Assembly: GCA_016648135.1 (NCBI GenBank)
Contig: JADDOH010002063.1
Location: 62,001 to 126,000, forward strand
Origin: Agrypnia vestita
Taxonomy: Eukaryota; Arthropoda; Insecta; Trichoptera; Phryganeidae
Reading direction: 5' to 3'
Length of the DNA: 64,000 bases
Within the stretch, counting starts at the first letter, position 1, and every line of letters begins with the position of its first letter. A program made the translations under genes and the position numbers. A model generated the notes under the pieces. The model was not told where the DNA came from and searched no databases. It saw only the letters and a list, made by a program, of their open reading frames with translations. Shown here one piece after another: positions 9,531 through 20,402 of this stretch.

Positions 9531-11404
9531 AAAAAATACTACAAAGTCTATTATAAAAGTTGGTTTTGTTTAAGAGGAGATTTACAAATAATTTCATTAC
9601 AAAAAAATATATATTGTCCACAATTTCAGAAATAATCCAGCAAGTGTTATACCATTTTGGAATCCATATTAAATGCGCCAACTTTTGAAGTTACTTGCCA
9701 ACCTCGTGTAGTAGTTTTTTTTTTCCAGTCCAGTCAGTTAAAACTGAGCAAAGTGTTGATTCTTGGTTTGGTCAAAAAAATTTCTTCCAAGCTGGAGTAG
9801 TTGGCTTTGAATTTTGGACAAAAGTTTACAGAAGAATTATTCAGGATTACATAATAGTAATAAAAATGAAGAAAAATAAAGATTTGTAGCAACAGGAGTG
9901 AAAAGACCGTCAAAGGGTGTAGATTTTTGCATGATGAAACGAAGGGAAGATAAATTGTATGAATTAGTTTGGTTGCGGTTATGTAAATATTCTTTGTTTT
10001 ATTTCCCTTGTCGTTGAGTCAATCTAGTGATAGTTTGTGTTAAACGAATTTGTATATTTGTCGAGATGTCTACATATATTTAAGTGTATATCTAATAATG
10101 CAAAAAATATTAATAAGTGTGTGTGTTTGTTTACTAAAAGTAAAAAGAGTGCATTTGCGTCGCAGTACATTTGACATTTCATCAACAGAGTTGAGGTACA
10201 CCTTTACATTTATTAAAAATAAACTTTGACGTTTCAATGTGTTTTATATCTAAGGACATAATCTGACGCGCTATGTGGTAACAAAATTCTACATAATCTA
10301 CATTAAGTTGAAAAAATTTCAGCACAGAAAGGAGATAATATTTATGTTGTGAAGTAAGTAAATGATCCTCGCGTACATTGTGCGCGTCTTGAGGAAGCAG
10401 TTTAGTACATTTTTGGGCTTCGTTGCTTGTTATTTTTCTTTGAATAGCTCAAACAATTCTTAAATTATCCAAAAATTGTGTTTTAACATTACCTCAAAAG
10501 TGTTCAATGAGCAGTGCTGCAGTGCCATACTCAATTGTCTACATTATTTTATGTGTTCCAAAAATATGTGGTGACAATTGAGGCAGGAAAAGGACAACTA
10601 AAATACTACACAGTCGTACGACAATTTATTATGACCAATGCCAAATTCATTTCGATAACCGATTGGTCAAGTGGTCTCTCATTAGTCGTAAACGCAATAC
10701 ACTGAAGCAAACTACGCTGGTATAATATATCGCCGCAATCTATTACAATATGTTCCGAGCGATAGGAAAAAGGGTACCAAACCCAATTTAAGCTGAGGCT
10801 TACCGCTAAACTATTAAAGAGTTGTCAGTATTTCATACCCCTTTAATATTAAAGGTGTTCTCACTCGCTGCGGCTCAGTGTTGCTAAAAACAATGTGAAA
10901 ACAAAAATGAAATCATTTTTATGAAAGATTTTCGAAAAAATTATCTGCCATGGTATTATTATTTTAAGCTTCTACACTTAAACTAACTAAGTAGGAGTAT
11001 GTCGTTTACGTTTAAATGTCGTAAAGTAGAAAATTAGTATTTTTCACAGATTAAGATTTCATTATATTAGTTTCAATTAAATCGTTATCAGGCAGTAAGT
11101 AAAACAAAATATTAGTATACGTTTTTTGTTTGGTTTCATGTTTTTTAAACCCAAATTTATTGATGGTATATTTAAAGGCCAATGGCGAGGATATGAACCT
11201 AAAGACACCCAACATTCCTAATGATACAAGCGCATGCTGCTTTTCTACTGGGGCGTAAAAAGGGTTGCTAACACAGAGTATAAAATTGTAGAGAGATTAA
11301 TTAAACTTCTTTAGGCGATGGGATTGGGGATTGCCGTATATTGAAGACACTTTTTTAATTAAGTTTAAGTATTTATTCTTGCATAATTAAGTAGTTAATT
11401 TTTT
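9531..11404. other. Spacer between the inverted arms
   Basis: This 1.87-kb spacer includes the interspersed repeat at 9601-9913 and otherwise unexplained AT-rich sequence. Short open frames (for example 10514-10705) have no recognisable domain. Confidence 0.6.
9601..9913 (+). repeat. Interspersed repeat, inverted copy of 687-1010
   Basis: Reverse complement of 687-1010, with landmarks GTCCACAATTTCAG, CCAAGCTGGAGTAGTTGGC and GGAGTGAAAAGACCGTC. It continues directly from the inner edge of the left inverted arm. That suggests both belong to one larger repeat unit. Confidence 0.65.
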
Positions 11405-12722
11405 ATTTTAATTTCCAAACGAGTTTTCAAATAAAACCGTATTTTTGTAATAAAGCGCTACTTGTTTACTAAGATCTTGGACTTTTTAAGCGTATTTTGT
11501 ATTGGAACCAGACCGAAAGAAATTTAGGTCGGTTCTTGTCTATATATTTTGGTGTTCTATGGTTGTTAATTATAAAAATATTTTTTTGCACAAGGGTTCT
11601 TTATCTTTAGCAGGTTTGTATGATCTCGCCGTCATGGATCAGTTTTTTTTTTTAATAGTTGAATTTAAATAAATAATTGTAACGATGCATGGTAACTCTG
11701 ATTTAAAGGCTAGAGGTTTAGCTTCTAGTGTACAGATGATACATTCCTAAATTACATTGCATTTATTTAATAATAAAAGTGGTGTGCCAGGACATTCGAG
11801 TGCGGCGTTCTATCCTCTCCGCCTACACCTCTAGGAAATGGCTTGATGATCAGTTGATTATTCAGTATTTAATAAAGGTGGTGTGTACGGTTCTGTGTGT
11901 GTATAATGGCACCAAGAGTATCCCTACACCAGCAGAAATCCGGTGCTCCGGATATCCCGCAATGACTTTACAAAGGTAGAAAGTACGGGACGTGAACTCG
12001 ACACGAGAGGACGCGGACGCGAAAATAGCACAAAAATAGCCCATACTACCAAAAATATTTGTGATTGCGGAGGAAAAAAATAATGTACTTCACGAATATT
12101 ACTCCATTGGAATTCTACCATCTGCTTTTGAAGTGAACACGGGTAAGTGATCTTGTACGTGAATAGTAAACTCTAGTAGTAAAAAGTCAAAGTTACATAG
12201 ATCCATTTATTTTTCTGCTACGGATAAATGTACCCGTACAAATTTGCCGCGTCGTGCATTGAGGAGCAACAGTTAATGCGTCTGGCTACGAATCTGAAGA
12301 ATCCAGGTGCAAACTGTATAAGAATTTACAGTTCAATTCACTATTTATTTATTCTAAATTGACATTTCATTCGCATGTTTTTCAGTGACGTATTCTTACG
12401 TCGGGTAATTACAGCCTCTGAAGGGAAGAGTAATCCCCGGGGGTTGCACTCCGCAATTTATGCGTTGAGACATTTCTGCTGTTATTCGCTTCTTAAATAT
12501 TTGCTCAAAACATATTGCAAAAAAATATTGCAAAACAATGAGCGAAAAATGTATCCATCAACAATGTATATTTCGTATGGGCTTGTTTTCTGTATTTAAT
12601 ATCCCAATGCTCTTTGAAATGTAACGCGTAGTGATTTTAACAGGGAATTGTTAATTTGAAAAATACAAATTAGTTGCATAATAAGTGACTTTTTCCATTC
12701 TGTTATCAAAAATGTCGAAATT
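11405..12722 (+). repeat. Right arm of a large inverted repeat
   Basis: Partner of 8249-9530. On plus at 11779-11979 it carries the same RTE-type remnant (VCQDIRVRRSILSAYTS). This arm has small extra segments, for example near 11997-12020 and 12500-12535. Together the arms could fold into a >1.2-kb imperfect duplex if transcribed. Confidence 0.85.
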
Positions 12723-12954
12723 ACATCTGCATTCCCCATAAATGAGGTGCATGTTGGCATATTCTTTTGCGGTGTACACAGACATGGTGGCACTAGTCAC
12801 ACGATCAACGATAGTCCTGGGTCGTCTTAAAGAGAAAATAAACAGTCAAAATCCAAATCACAAACAATCAGGTCCAATAAACGAGGCAAAAAGTACGAAA
12901 TCAACGCACACGAATGAGGAAAGATGCGCAGTAAACGAAGGTACAGAAGGTACG

Positions 12955-12989
12955 AAAATACAGATCAGTAACATACTGATCTGTATTTT
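12955..12989. repeat. Perfect 14-bp hairpin, 7-base loop
   Basis: AAAATACAGATCAG and CTGATCTGTATTTT are exact reverse complements separated by TAACATA. It lies in an otherwise unassigned stretch between the inverted arm and a Tc1-like fragment. Confidence 0.8.
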
Positions 12990-13044
12990 ACGTGCAATAG
13001 CGAATAACTGGTGTCACTATCTGTCTCGCTCACACAGAAAAATA

Positions 13045-13222
13045 AAGATTTGTAGCCACAGGACTGAAAAGACCGTCACAGGTGAACATTTTTTTTTTTT
13101 TTTAAATACTTATAATTTTATAAAACACATGACTTAGATTTTTAAAATATTTTTCTGATAACTATTATGACTTGGCCTATCATCCGATTTCGGCTTGACG
13201 TCGAGATACGGGACACCCTGTG
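13045..13222. mobile_element. Tc1/mariner-like terminal fragment (second copy)
   Basis: Shares GAAAAGACCGTCACAG, ACATGACTTAGAT, TATGACTTGGCCTATCA and the terminal GACGTCGAGATACGGGACAC with 1090-1254, ending in CCCTGT. The 5' part is lost. It sits directly before the TA-flanked mariner copy 2. Confidence 0.5.
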
Positions 13223-13236
13223 TTTATGTGTATATA

Positions 13237-14520
13237 TTAGGTCCTTACATATGAAATTCACGTTTTGCCGTACTGGCAAATTTGATCTCAAATATCTTCT
13301 CTTTGGTTAGGAATTCCAAATCCAAATTTATACAGCTATTTACTCATGTATTTGTGTTTTGAAAATTATAATTCATTTGTTTTTTCCTCAATTGTTTTTT
13401 TCTTTGCGTCACTCAGTTTACAAAATGAAAAACTTGAAATATCGCGTTATTTACGAGTACGAGTTCCACCGTAGCACCAGGCTGCAGAAACGGCTCGAAG
13501 GATTAATGATGTGTATGGCGACGGTGCCGCAAAAGAAAACACAGTGCGTTTTTGGTTCCAACGTTTTCGTTCTGGAAATTTCGACCTGCAGAACAAGCCC
13601 CGTGGACGGCCGGAGACCAAAGTTGATAATGAAGAATTGAAGGCTATTGTGGAAGCGGATCCATCGCAAACCACATCCGAGTTAGCTGCAGGCTGCGGTG
13701 TTAGTGATAAAACTGTTTTAATCCACTTGAAGCAAATTGGTAAGGTGAAAAAGCTTGAAAGGTGGGTACCTCACGAATTGAGTGAAGCAAATCAACAAAC
13801 GCGCGTTGACTGCTGCGTTGCATTACTCAACCGGCACAATAATGAAGGGATTTTAAATCGAATCATTACCTGTGATGAAAAGTGGATCCTGTACGATAAT
13901 CGGAAGCGCTCATCGCAATGGCTGAACCCTGCCGAACCAGCCAAACCATGCCCCAAGCGAAAATTGACTCCAAAAAAGTTACTTGTGAGCGTTTGGTGGA
14001 CTAGTGCTGGTGTCGTTCACTACAGCTTTCTTAAATCTGGCCAGACGATTACGGCAGATGTCTATTGTCAGCAACTGCAAACCATGATGGAAAAGCTAGC
14101 TGCTAAACAACCGAGGCTGGTTAATCGCTCTAGGCCACTGCTGCTTCATGATAACGCTAGACCACACACTGCACAACAGACGGCTACCAAATTAGAGGAG
14201 CTTCAATTGGAATGTCTAAGACATCCACCGTACTCTCCGGACCTTGCCCCAACAGATTACCATTTTTTTCGAAATTTGGATAACTTCTTGCAAAGGAAAA
14301 AATTCAACTCCGATGGGGCAGTCCAAACCGCCTTCAAAGATTTTATCGATTCCCGTCCGAATGGTTTTTTAAGTAAAGGGATCGATGAACTACCTATGAG
14401 ATGGCAAAAGTGCATAGATAGCAATGGTACATACTTTGATTAAATAAATATATTATAATAAAAAAAATCGGCTTTATGTTCCTCCCATACTAAACGTCAA
14501 TTTCATATGTAAGGACCTAA
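13237..14520 (+). mobile_element. mariner transposon, full length (copy 2)
   Basis: A 1284-bp element with the same 29-bp inverted repeats as copy 1 and TA duplications at 13235-13236 and 14521-14522. It is in the opposite orientation to copy 1. Very few base differences separate the two copies. Confidence 0.95.
13425..14443 (+). pseudogene. mariner transposase (DD34D), one frameshift near the N-terminus
   Basis: Same protein as at 5869-6889. One base is missing at about 13480 (ACCAGGCTGC, against ACCAGTGCTGC in the other copy). The N-terminal ~19 residues (MKNLKYRVIYEYEFHR) and the remaining ~320 residues are therefore in different frames. The long frame from about 13511 to 14443 keeps VPHEL, CDEKW, HDNARPH, PTDYHFF and the native C-terminus NGTYFD. 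It differs from copy 1 at only a few residues (VPHEL for LPHEL, SGQT for SDQT). The lesion is at the end opposite to the one broken in copy 1. Confidence 0.93.
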
Positions 14521-14525
14521 TATAT

Positions 14526-14742
14526 GGAATAAAAGTAGCTTCTGAAATATCTCGCGTTTAATAAGGCCTCGTTGGTTGGAGACTTTCATGTCACCCACGA
14601 ACAAGTACGGCTAGTCCGTAACTTTTGAGGCCTTCTTAGCCTTGACAATGGCACGTGATACCGTGCCAAAATGTCGGCTTAGGTCTTCTCAAGGAGACCA
14701 TTTACAGGAAACGCGATATATTCCAGAAACTACTTTTATTCC
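14526..14742 (+). mobile_element. Penelope-terminal mini-element bounded by inverted repeats
   Basis: The outer ~34 bp are imperfect inverted repeats: GGAATAAAAGTAGCTTCTG at the left against reversed GGAATAAAAGTAGTTTCTGG at the right. The interior matches the terminal region of the PLE at 45928-46110, sharing GACTTTCATGTCACCC, AACAAGTACGGCTAGTCCG and ATGGCACGTGATACCGTG. The ribozyme core is decayed here (GCCAAAATG where GTCGAAACG stands in the other copy). It lies between mariner copy 2 and a TA microsatellite. Confidence 0.65.
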
Positions 14743-14746
14743 ATAA

Positions 14747-14750
<4 letters not shown>

Positions 14751-14794
<44 letters not shown>
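14751..14794. repeat. (TA)n microsatellite
   Basis: About 22 uninterrupted TA units, directly followed by a tRNA-derived SINE. Confidence 0.95.
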
Positions 14795-14797
<3 letters not shown>

Positions 14798-14973
14798 GCT
14801 TGTTGGTCTTGTGGTTAGGACACTGGCCTCGTGATCCAAAGGTTGCGGGTTCGATCCTCACTCCAGACTAGCAAGTTAGTCCTATTTTCATAGTACAAGC
14901 GCATAGCTTAGTTTGAAAATAGTAAGAATATTGATGTGACACGTATTCCGTGTTCACATCTCTATTTTTTTTT
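14795..14973 (+). mobile_element. tRNA-derived SINE (copy 1)
   Basis: The 5' part GTAGCTTGTTGGTCTTGTGG...GGTTCGATCC has A-box-like and B-box sequences of a polymerase III promoter. The body TAGCAAGTTAGTCC...GACACGTATTCCGTGTTC is followed by T- and A-runs. A second copy at 18156-18328 shares head and body, which makes this a SINE family rather than a lone tRNA. The parent tRNA is not clear. Confidence 0.75.
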
Positions 14974-15680
14974 AAAAAATTAAAAAAAAAAAATATATAT
15001 ATAAGGTATTATTATTAAATAGGAGCCCGAATAAAATATATACTTCAGATGTGTTAATGACATGATTAGCTCACAGCGTCTGGCGGAAGAAATATGCCGC
15101 GAAAAGCATCTGGCAATGATCAATATGAGTGTATAGTAATGTCCCATGAAATACTTTAAAGAATCAGGTTTGTTATTTTAATGTTTCACTTACTATTTTT
15201 TTGCAACTGTATTACCTGTTATTTGCCAAAATATCCCAATTCAAATATCATAATATCTAAATCTTCTTACGTATTACAAAATACATCTACATAGAATATT
15301 TTAGGTTTGATACTATAACGTCGATGGTTCTTATTTTATAAGATATTTCACAATATGATAATACGAACTATAAACATTCAAGGAGATTTAAGGCTAAAAT
15401 TACGGAGATTCAACTCAGAACCTACAAAGATTTAGTAAATCATTACAGTACTAGAACTAGAGAAACGGATTTAAGGGTACAAAGATTCTATTTTAGTTTT
15501 GGTTGGCAGCATTTAGAAGACTAGAGCATAACTAATATTCCATAAACTCAGAAGACCTACACCTACAAGCCAGTCACCATCATGTATGTCGAACATTTAT
15601 TATACAATATCTCTGAGAAATCGAGTGCCTAATGTATAAATTCGTTTAGTTTAGTTTAATAGTTTAATATAATAAAAAAT
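14974..15680. other. No recognised gene
   Basis: AT-rich sequence between the SINE and a LINE 3' end. No domain or repeat partner was identified. Confidence 0.5.
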
Positions 15681-16107
15681 AGTTTAGAGACTAGAAGGAA
15701 TGTGTATTTGATTACACATTTTTATCGATTGTTGCGCGGTATGATCGATAATCCTGAAATTATGCAGAGCATTGGTTTGTATGTTCCTGATAATTACACT
15801 AGACATCGTCAGCATAGATTGTTTCACATTCCAATATACAGGACCAACCTGCCGATGGTTATGCCTGTTGGAAGAGCCACAGCTATGCTGAACAAAATCG
15901 CTTTGGGTATTGATATATTCCATGTGTCTGAGGGGGTTTTCCGAAGCGGGATTCTCCTACACCTTTGACCAGATTTTATGTTATTTTTAATTCATTAAAT
16001 ATTTTCATTTTTGATATATACTTCCTAATATGTATGCCTTAAACATTTTGTTTGTCATGTACATATTATCATGAAATAAATTGAATTGAATTGAATTGAA
16101 TTGAATT
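15681..16107 (+). pseudogene. CR1/Jockey-type LINE, 3' end with (TTGAA)n tail
   Basis: The open frame ending at 15968 contains LYVPDNY...RHRQHRLFHIPIYRTN...MVMPVGRATAMLN and stops after SGILLHL. This is the extreme C-terminus of a non-LTR reverse transcriptase. An AT-rich 3' UTR and five or so TTGAA units follow, a tail type common in CR1/L2-like LINEs. A second copy, also starting at GTTTAGAGACTAGAAGG, is at 23537-23962 on the other strand. It is strongly 5'-truncated, with no catalytic domain. Confidence 0.7.
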
Positions 16108-16693
16108 AAATAACCAGGGTGACTGATGTGTCCCCCGCACACTCAAGTTGCAAATGGACTGGAAACATTTGTGGATTGGAATAAAACCACGAGGGGAAGA
16201 GAAATCAGCGTTACAACAGTGGAGAGACAGGATGGTAATTATAATTTTATGAAGGAAGAAACAATTGTTGAAAAGTTATTAAACTTATTTATTTGTATTG
16301 ACAGAGGTGCAAAGGAGGGGGAGGGGGAGGGGAATTCTTCATCTGTCAAATGCGGATTGTCATTAATGTGCTGTAATTGCGTTGTGTTATAAATAATTAA
16401 TGCCAGAAATTCAGCGTAATTTTGGCGCCATACAGATCTCTAGCAAGGTACACGTATTAATCGAATACCGCAATAAGAAATTGAATCTTATTATCCTTAA
16501 AATGTTCGATTCAGAATACCTACAGACAAGACCAGAATTTAGAATTTGGCTCCATAAATATTGAACCTGACGTCTGTTACGCCTATCAGCATAATATTAT
16601 TATTCCAATAGGTATTACACATAATAGTCTTCTGATGCTCAATAGGCGGCTACGGCAGTCGCCATTTATGAGACGCGTTGGGCCTGTCTTTAG
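16108..16693. other. No recognised gene
   Basis: Unassigned sequence including a G-rich patch (GGAGGGGGAGGGGGAGG) at about 16313-16330. Confidence 0.5.
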
Positions 16694-17573
16694 CTCTTAA
16701 AAGACTGTGCTAAAAAATACCTTCGGGAACGGTGGTGTAACACAGCGTTACCTGATTAAAAATCGGCATAGTTTTTAATATGTGATAAAATATACATATA
16801 TACGATACAGATAAGAATTTTTAAAAGTCCCTTTATATAATTATGTAAGATAAACATACATATTTGAATTATTTTAAAATTATTATAAAATCATGGCATA
16901 TCGAATTTGCGTGCGCTTCCGCTGACGTATCATTACCAACTGAATTCAACGACGCGGTCGCTAGGTCGCCTGCACTCCGTCTTTGTCTAACACGTGTTAC
17001 GCGAATCTACCGTACTCTTTCGATAAAATAACAGTATAAAATAGTGCAAAACAGGTCCACTTACCGAAACCGAAGCAACTGCCCCCTCTATCCTGCATGA
17101 AATGTGTGGTATTGTCGTGCTCTTTCTTGCTCGATTTAACTCTTAAAAGACTGTGCTAAAAAATACCTTCGGGAGCGGTGGTGTAACACAGCGTTACCTG
17201 ATTAAAAATCGGCATTGTTGTTGATATGTGATAAAATATACATATATACGATACACATAAGATTTTTAAATGTCCCTTTATATAATTATGTAAGGTAAAC
17301 ATACATATTTGCATTATTTTAGTAAATTATCATAAAATCTCGGCACATCGAATTTGCGTGCGCTCACGCCGATGTATCATTACTAACTGAATTCAACGAC
17401 GCGGTCGCTAGGTCGCCTGCACTCCGTCTTTGTCTAACACGTGTTACGCGATTCTACCGTGCTCTTTCGATATTGTTTTCGCTTTCACTGAAACCCAAGC
17501 AACCGCCATCTCTGTCCTTCATAAAATGTGTGGTATTGTCGTGATCTTTCTTGCTCGATTTAACTGCGATGTG
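16694..17573. repeat. Tandem duplication, ~447-bp unit, two copies
   Basis: 16694-17140 and 17141-17573 both run from CTCTTAAAAGACTGTGC to TTTCTTGCTCGATTTAA and share ACCTTCGGGA, GGTGGTGTAACACAGCG and CGACGCGGTCGCTAGG. The second unit has net small deletions and scattered substitutions. Short frames inside are not recognised. The segment is probably an old repeat duplicated locally. Confidence 0.85.
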
Positions 17574-17599
17574 CAATATTCTTCTCTCTTTTACACACT

Positions 17600-17815
17600 G
17601 GCCGAAAACACGAAAGTAATGAATAAATATTTTTTAATTAAAAAATCCGTACATTCGTAACAGTTTAATTTAGTCATTTTGGTGTGAAAATGTCTATTTG
17701 ATGATTACAAAAAATGTGACGTTTTAATTTTCTTAAATAAGGTAGATATTTCATATTTTCTATGACATGTAGACCTACGTTACATCACCGACACACAGAA
17801 GTTAGGGTCGTAATG
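17600..17815 (+). repeat. Interspersed repeat, also at 37583-37735
   Basis: Shares AATGAATAAATATTTT, CCGTACATTC, AATAAGGTAGATATT and CTATGACATGTAGACCTAC with 37583-37735. It probably continues the duplicated repeat to its left. Its nature is unknown. Confidence 0.6.
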
Positions 17816-17883
17816 GCGCCAAAACAGTATGCGTATTATGTACTATGGTAGACCACCTTTTATAATAAACTCACCGTAACCCT

Positions 17884-18118
17884 AAATTGAACTTTGTAAT
17901 GCACAAACGTTGAGTTTATTTAACACGATTATAGTTTCGAGAGGAGCATTTTCATAATTTATGTATTTAGGTTAGTTCTAAATTATACCTGATGATGAGA
18001 GGACTGCTCTTCTCGAACTTATAGTCTAAATTATACCTGATGGTGAGAGGACTTCTCTTCTCGAAATTATAGTTAAATTAACTTAACATGTGTGCATTAC
18101 AAAATACAATCTAGTTCA
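17884..18118. repeat. Inverted-repeat relic with tandem hammerhead-like hairpins
   Basis: Outer arms (TTTGTAATGCACAAACG near 17893, and reversed TTTGTAATGCACACATG near 18103) are inverted. Between them lie two direct 48-bp units, 17978-18025 and 18026-18073. Each has CTGATGA or CTGATGG, a GAGAGG...CTTCTC stem, and GAAC or GAAA. Each unit departs from the hammerhead consensus at a different place. It is possibly a decayed ribozyme-bearing retroelement terminus. Confidence 0.5.
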
Positions 18119-18155
18119 AATTAAAATAATCATATCGCACAACAAAGAAACTGCC

Positions 18156-18328
18156 GTAGCTTGTTGGTCCTGTGGTTAGGACACTCGCCTCGTGATCCAA
18201 AGGTTGTGCCTCACACCAGACTAGCAAGTTAGTCCTATTTTCGTAGCACAAGCGTTTAGCTTAGTTTGAAAATAGTAAGAATATTGATGTGACACGTATT
18301 CCGTGTTCGCATCTCTATTTTTTTTTAT
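18156..18328 (+). mobile_element. tRNA-derived SINE (copy 2)
   Basis: Matches 14795-14973 through GTAGCTTGTTGGTC, GTGATCCAAAGGTTG, CTAGCAAGTTAGTCC and GACACGTATTCCGTGTTC. The B-box segment is partly deleted (GGTTGTGCCTCACACC), so this copy has probably lost its internal promoter. Confidence 0.75.
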
Positions 18329-18449
18329 TAAAAAAAAAATAAAACAAAAAGAATAATATAGCTGTAATCCGTTAACGATTACGGCCTTTTTTTAATTTCC
18401 GTTTTGCTTTAATTAATTATTGGTAATATATTAATTTTTTAAAACAAAA

Positions 18450-18995
18450 AGGTGTATCAGGAAATCAATGCAAAATGTAAAGAATATTTTATTAAAAAAG
18501 CATAATGTCAATGTTCTAGTGCCAACTCTGATATATAGAAGTGAAGCCTGGAATTGGCAAAAAAATAATGACAGTAGACTAAATGCGGTGGAAATGCGGT
18601 CACTGAGGCGCTTGTGTCGAAAATCTTTGGTCGATAGAGTGAGGAATGAACAAATTAGAAGAGAATGTAATGCTGGCTGTAGTGTGGTAGATAGAATAAA
18701 GAAAGGAGTGCTGAGATGGTTTGGTTATGTGGAACGTGTGAGCGAGGAAAGGATAGTGTAGATAAAATATATAGGATAAGTGTTGAATGTAACAGGAAAA
18801 GGGGGCATCCGCGAAATATCTGACTTGATCAAATTCTACAAGTATTGGAGGATGGCCCTGTTAAAAGCCTCAACAACCGAGCACGCAAAAGATGTAGGAA
18901 TGTAGCCGAAGCAAAAAAATGTGCCAAGATAGAGGAATATGGCGTTTTATCCTCTCTGCCTACCCCTGCGGGGAAACGGCGTGATGGTTAGTTAG
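18450..18995 (+). pseudogene. RTE-type LINE, C-terminal and 3' end
   Basis: The protein remnant includes VPTLIYRSEAWNWQKN, RLNAVEMRSLRRLC, LVDRVRNEQIRREC and GVLRWFGYVERVSEERIV. These match the C-terminal region after the reverse-transcriptase core in a LINE group widespread in insects. The frame stops at about 18761. Downstream, the original C-terminus is still traceable in broken frames (SLNNRARKRC, then SSLPTPAGKRRDG). The element ends at about GGCGTGATGGTTAGTTAGTT. Confidence 0.75.
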
Positions 18996-20165
18996 TTATG
19001 AGATCAACTATCATTAAATTTACAAAACGGAATCAAATTGTTATAAATTCTAGGAAGTTAGGGACAATCCGATAGACAGATAATAAAATTATTATTATTT
19101 GATTATATTTTCATTATGGACCAATTCAATAACGATTTTTAGAGCTTTCTCAATTTAACTAAGTTAGCAGAACTTTGAGGTACATATTTAATGTGAATAT
19201 TTCAATAACAAATCATTATATTTTCTCGCCTATATACAGACATCAGTGCTTGGAAACGAATTCAGTCTTGTCATAAATTAAATTAATACATAAACACAAA
19301 TGCGATGTTTTTGGTGCTTCTTGAAACAATATTGATTAGAATATTAAAGCCATTCTGGTTTTCAACATTTTGTTTTAATTATTTTTCTGAGTATTTAGTA
19401 TTTGTGTGATTTTGATGTTTATGTTATGCTGAATATAATTACGGAGGTTAATGACAAGATCTATTAATCGAATAGATCAAAAACTAATCTTAAAAAATGT
19501 AACTTAAAAACTGATTTATTTGTGACTGGACTGTAATAAATATGCACATAATATATAAGACATTAACGTTACAACGTATACGATAGATAATAAATAAATA
19601 AATCTTTTTTTTGGAAACAGCCGTACACGCCCAACCCAGAAAGCAATATGTTAGTGCGCATTTAATGTGCTTAATACATATTCCAATAAAACATATAAAT
19701 AAAGTTGAAACGAACCATTTAGGCAACAACCAAGAGTTAAAGGTCACATTAAGTACAGCGCTTGCAGCAAACGATAAAAACATGAAAATGTAAAAGGCTG
19801 GGTAAGTGCATAATGTAGGGTTCGGGCGTAATGCACCCGCTGCAGCGCGCCGTAGCCCGCTCCGCGCGTTATTGCATTATGCTGCTCGACACGATGTAAG
19901 ATTAAATAACGTCATTGACAAGATTCGCCCCAACAACGGATCCCCCGCCGCACCCACAACAGCGGGGGCGGGATCGTAAACGCAAAGAGAACGAAATGTG
20001 CGAAATTACTCCAACCCTTATGCCCAGTACTGTGAACAACGATGCGAAAAGTAATAGACAACACAGAAACCCAACCAAAAGTATTCTTTCAACGATTTGA
20101 ATAATAATGTACTTATGGTTTCAACGATGCATTCTTACACGTGCTACCGGGCTACAGATTATGCG
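18996..20165. other. No recognised gene; one GC-rich patch
   Basis: Mostly AT-rich. 19830-19990 is GC-rich (CGCAGCGCGCC-like and CCCCGCCGC stretches), with a plus open frame at 19915-20100 that has no recognisable domain. A host exon or promoter there cannot be excluded or supported. Confidence 0.4.
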
Positions 20166-20402
20166 TGGGGTATAAAAGCAAATGCAGCAATATCCAAAAA
20201 AAATGTAACGAAGCCATCGAGGATTACTAATTTATAATGTACTGAATTCGAGATTTTATACCAAACACGATTTTGGAAGGGATAGATACGTTAAATCTAC
20301 AATTTAGTACATTTTAAATTAGTAATCCTCGGCGACTGCAGTCAAAAAGTTTTTAAATTTTTCGGATACTGCTGCATTTGCTTTTACCCCACAAATATGC
20401 CG
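20166..20402. mobile_element. MITE with long terminal inverted repeats (copy 2)
   Basis: The left end GTGGGGTATAAAAGCAAATG and reversed right end GTGGGGTAAAAGCAAATG continue as inverted repeats for about 70 bp, through GCAGCA.TATCC to the GAGGATTACTAATTTA block. It is non-coding and related to 2203-2467. Confidence 0.7.

Noticed and set aside
12742..13137. Plus-strand open frame of 131 codons
   Set aside because: Runs across a hairpin and into a Tc1-like fragment, with no domain and low-complexity ends.
5792..14520. Whole region as one giant palindrome including both mariners
   Set aside because: The mariners are inverted, but the DNA between each mariner and the adjacent arm does not match and differs in length (about 1.17 kb versus 0.51 kb).
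19830..20100. Host promoter or exon in a GC-rich patch
   Set aside because: There is no recognisable protein domain, splice structure or repeat partner; GC content alone is not enough.
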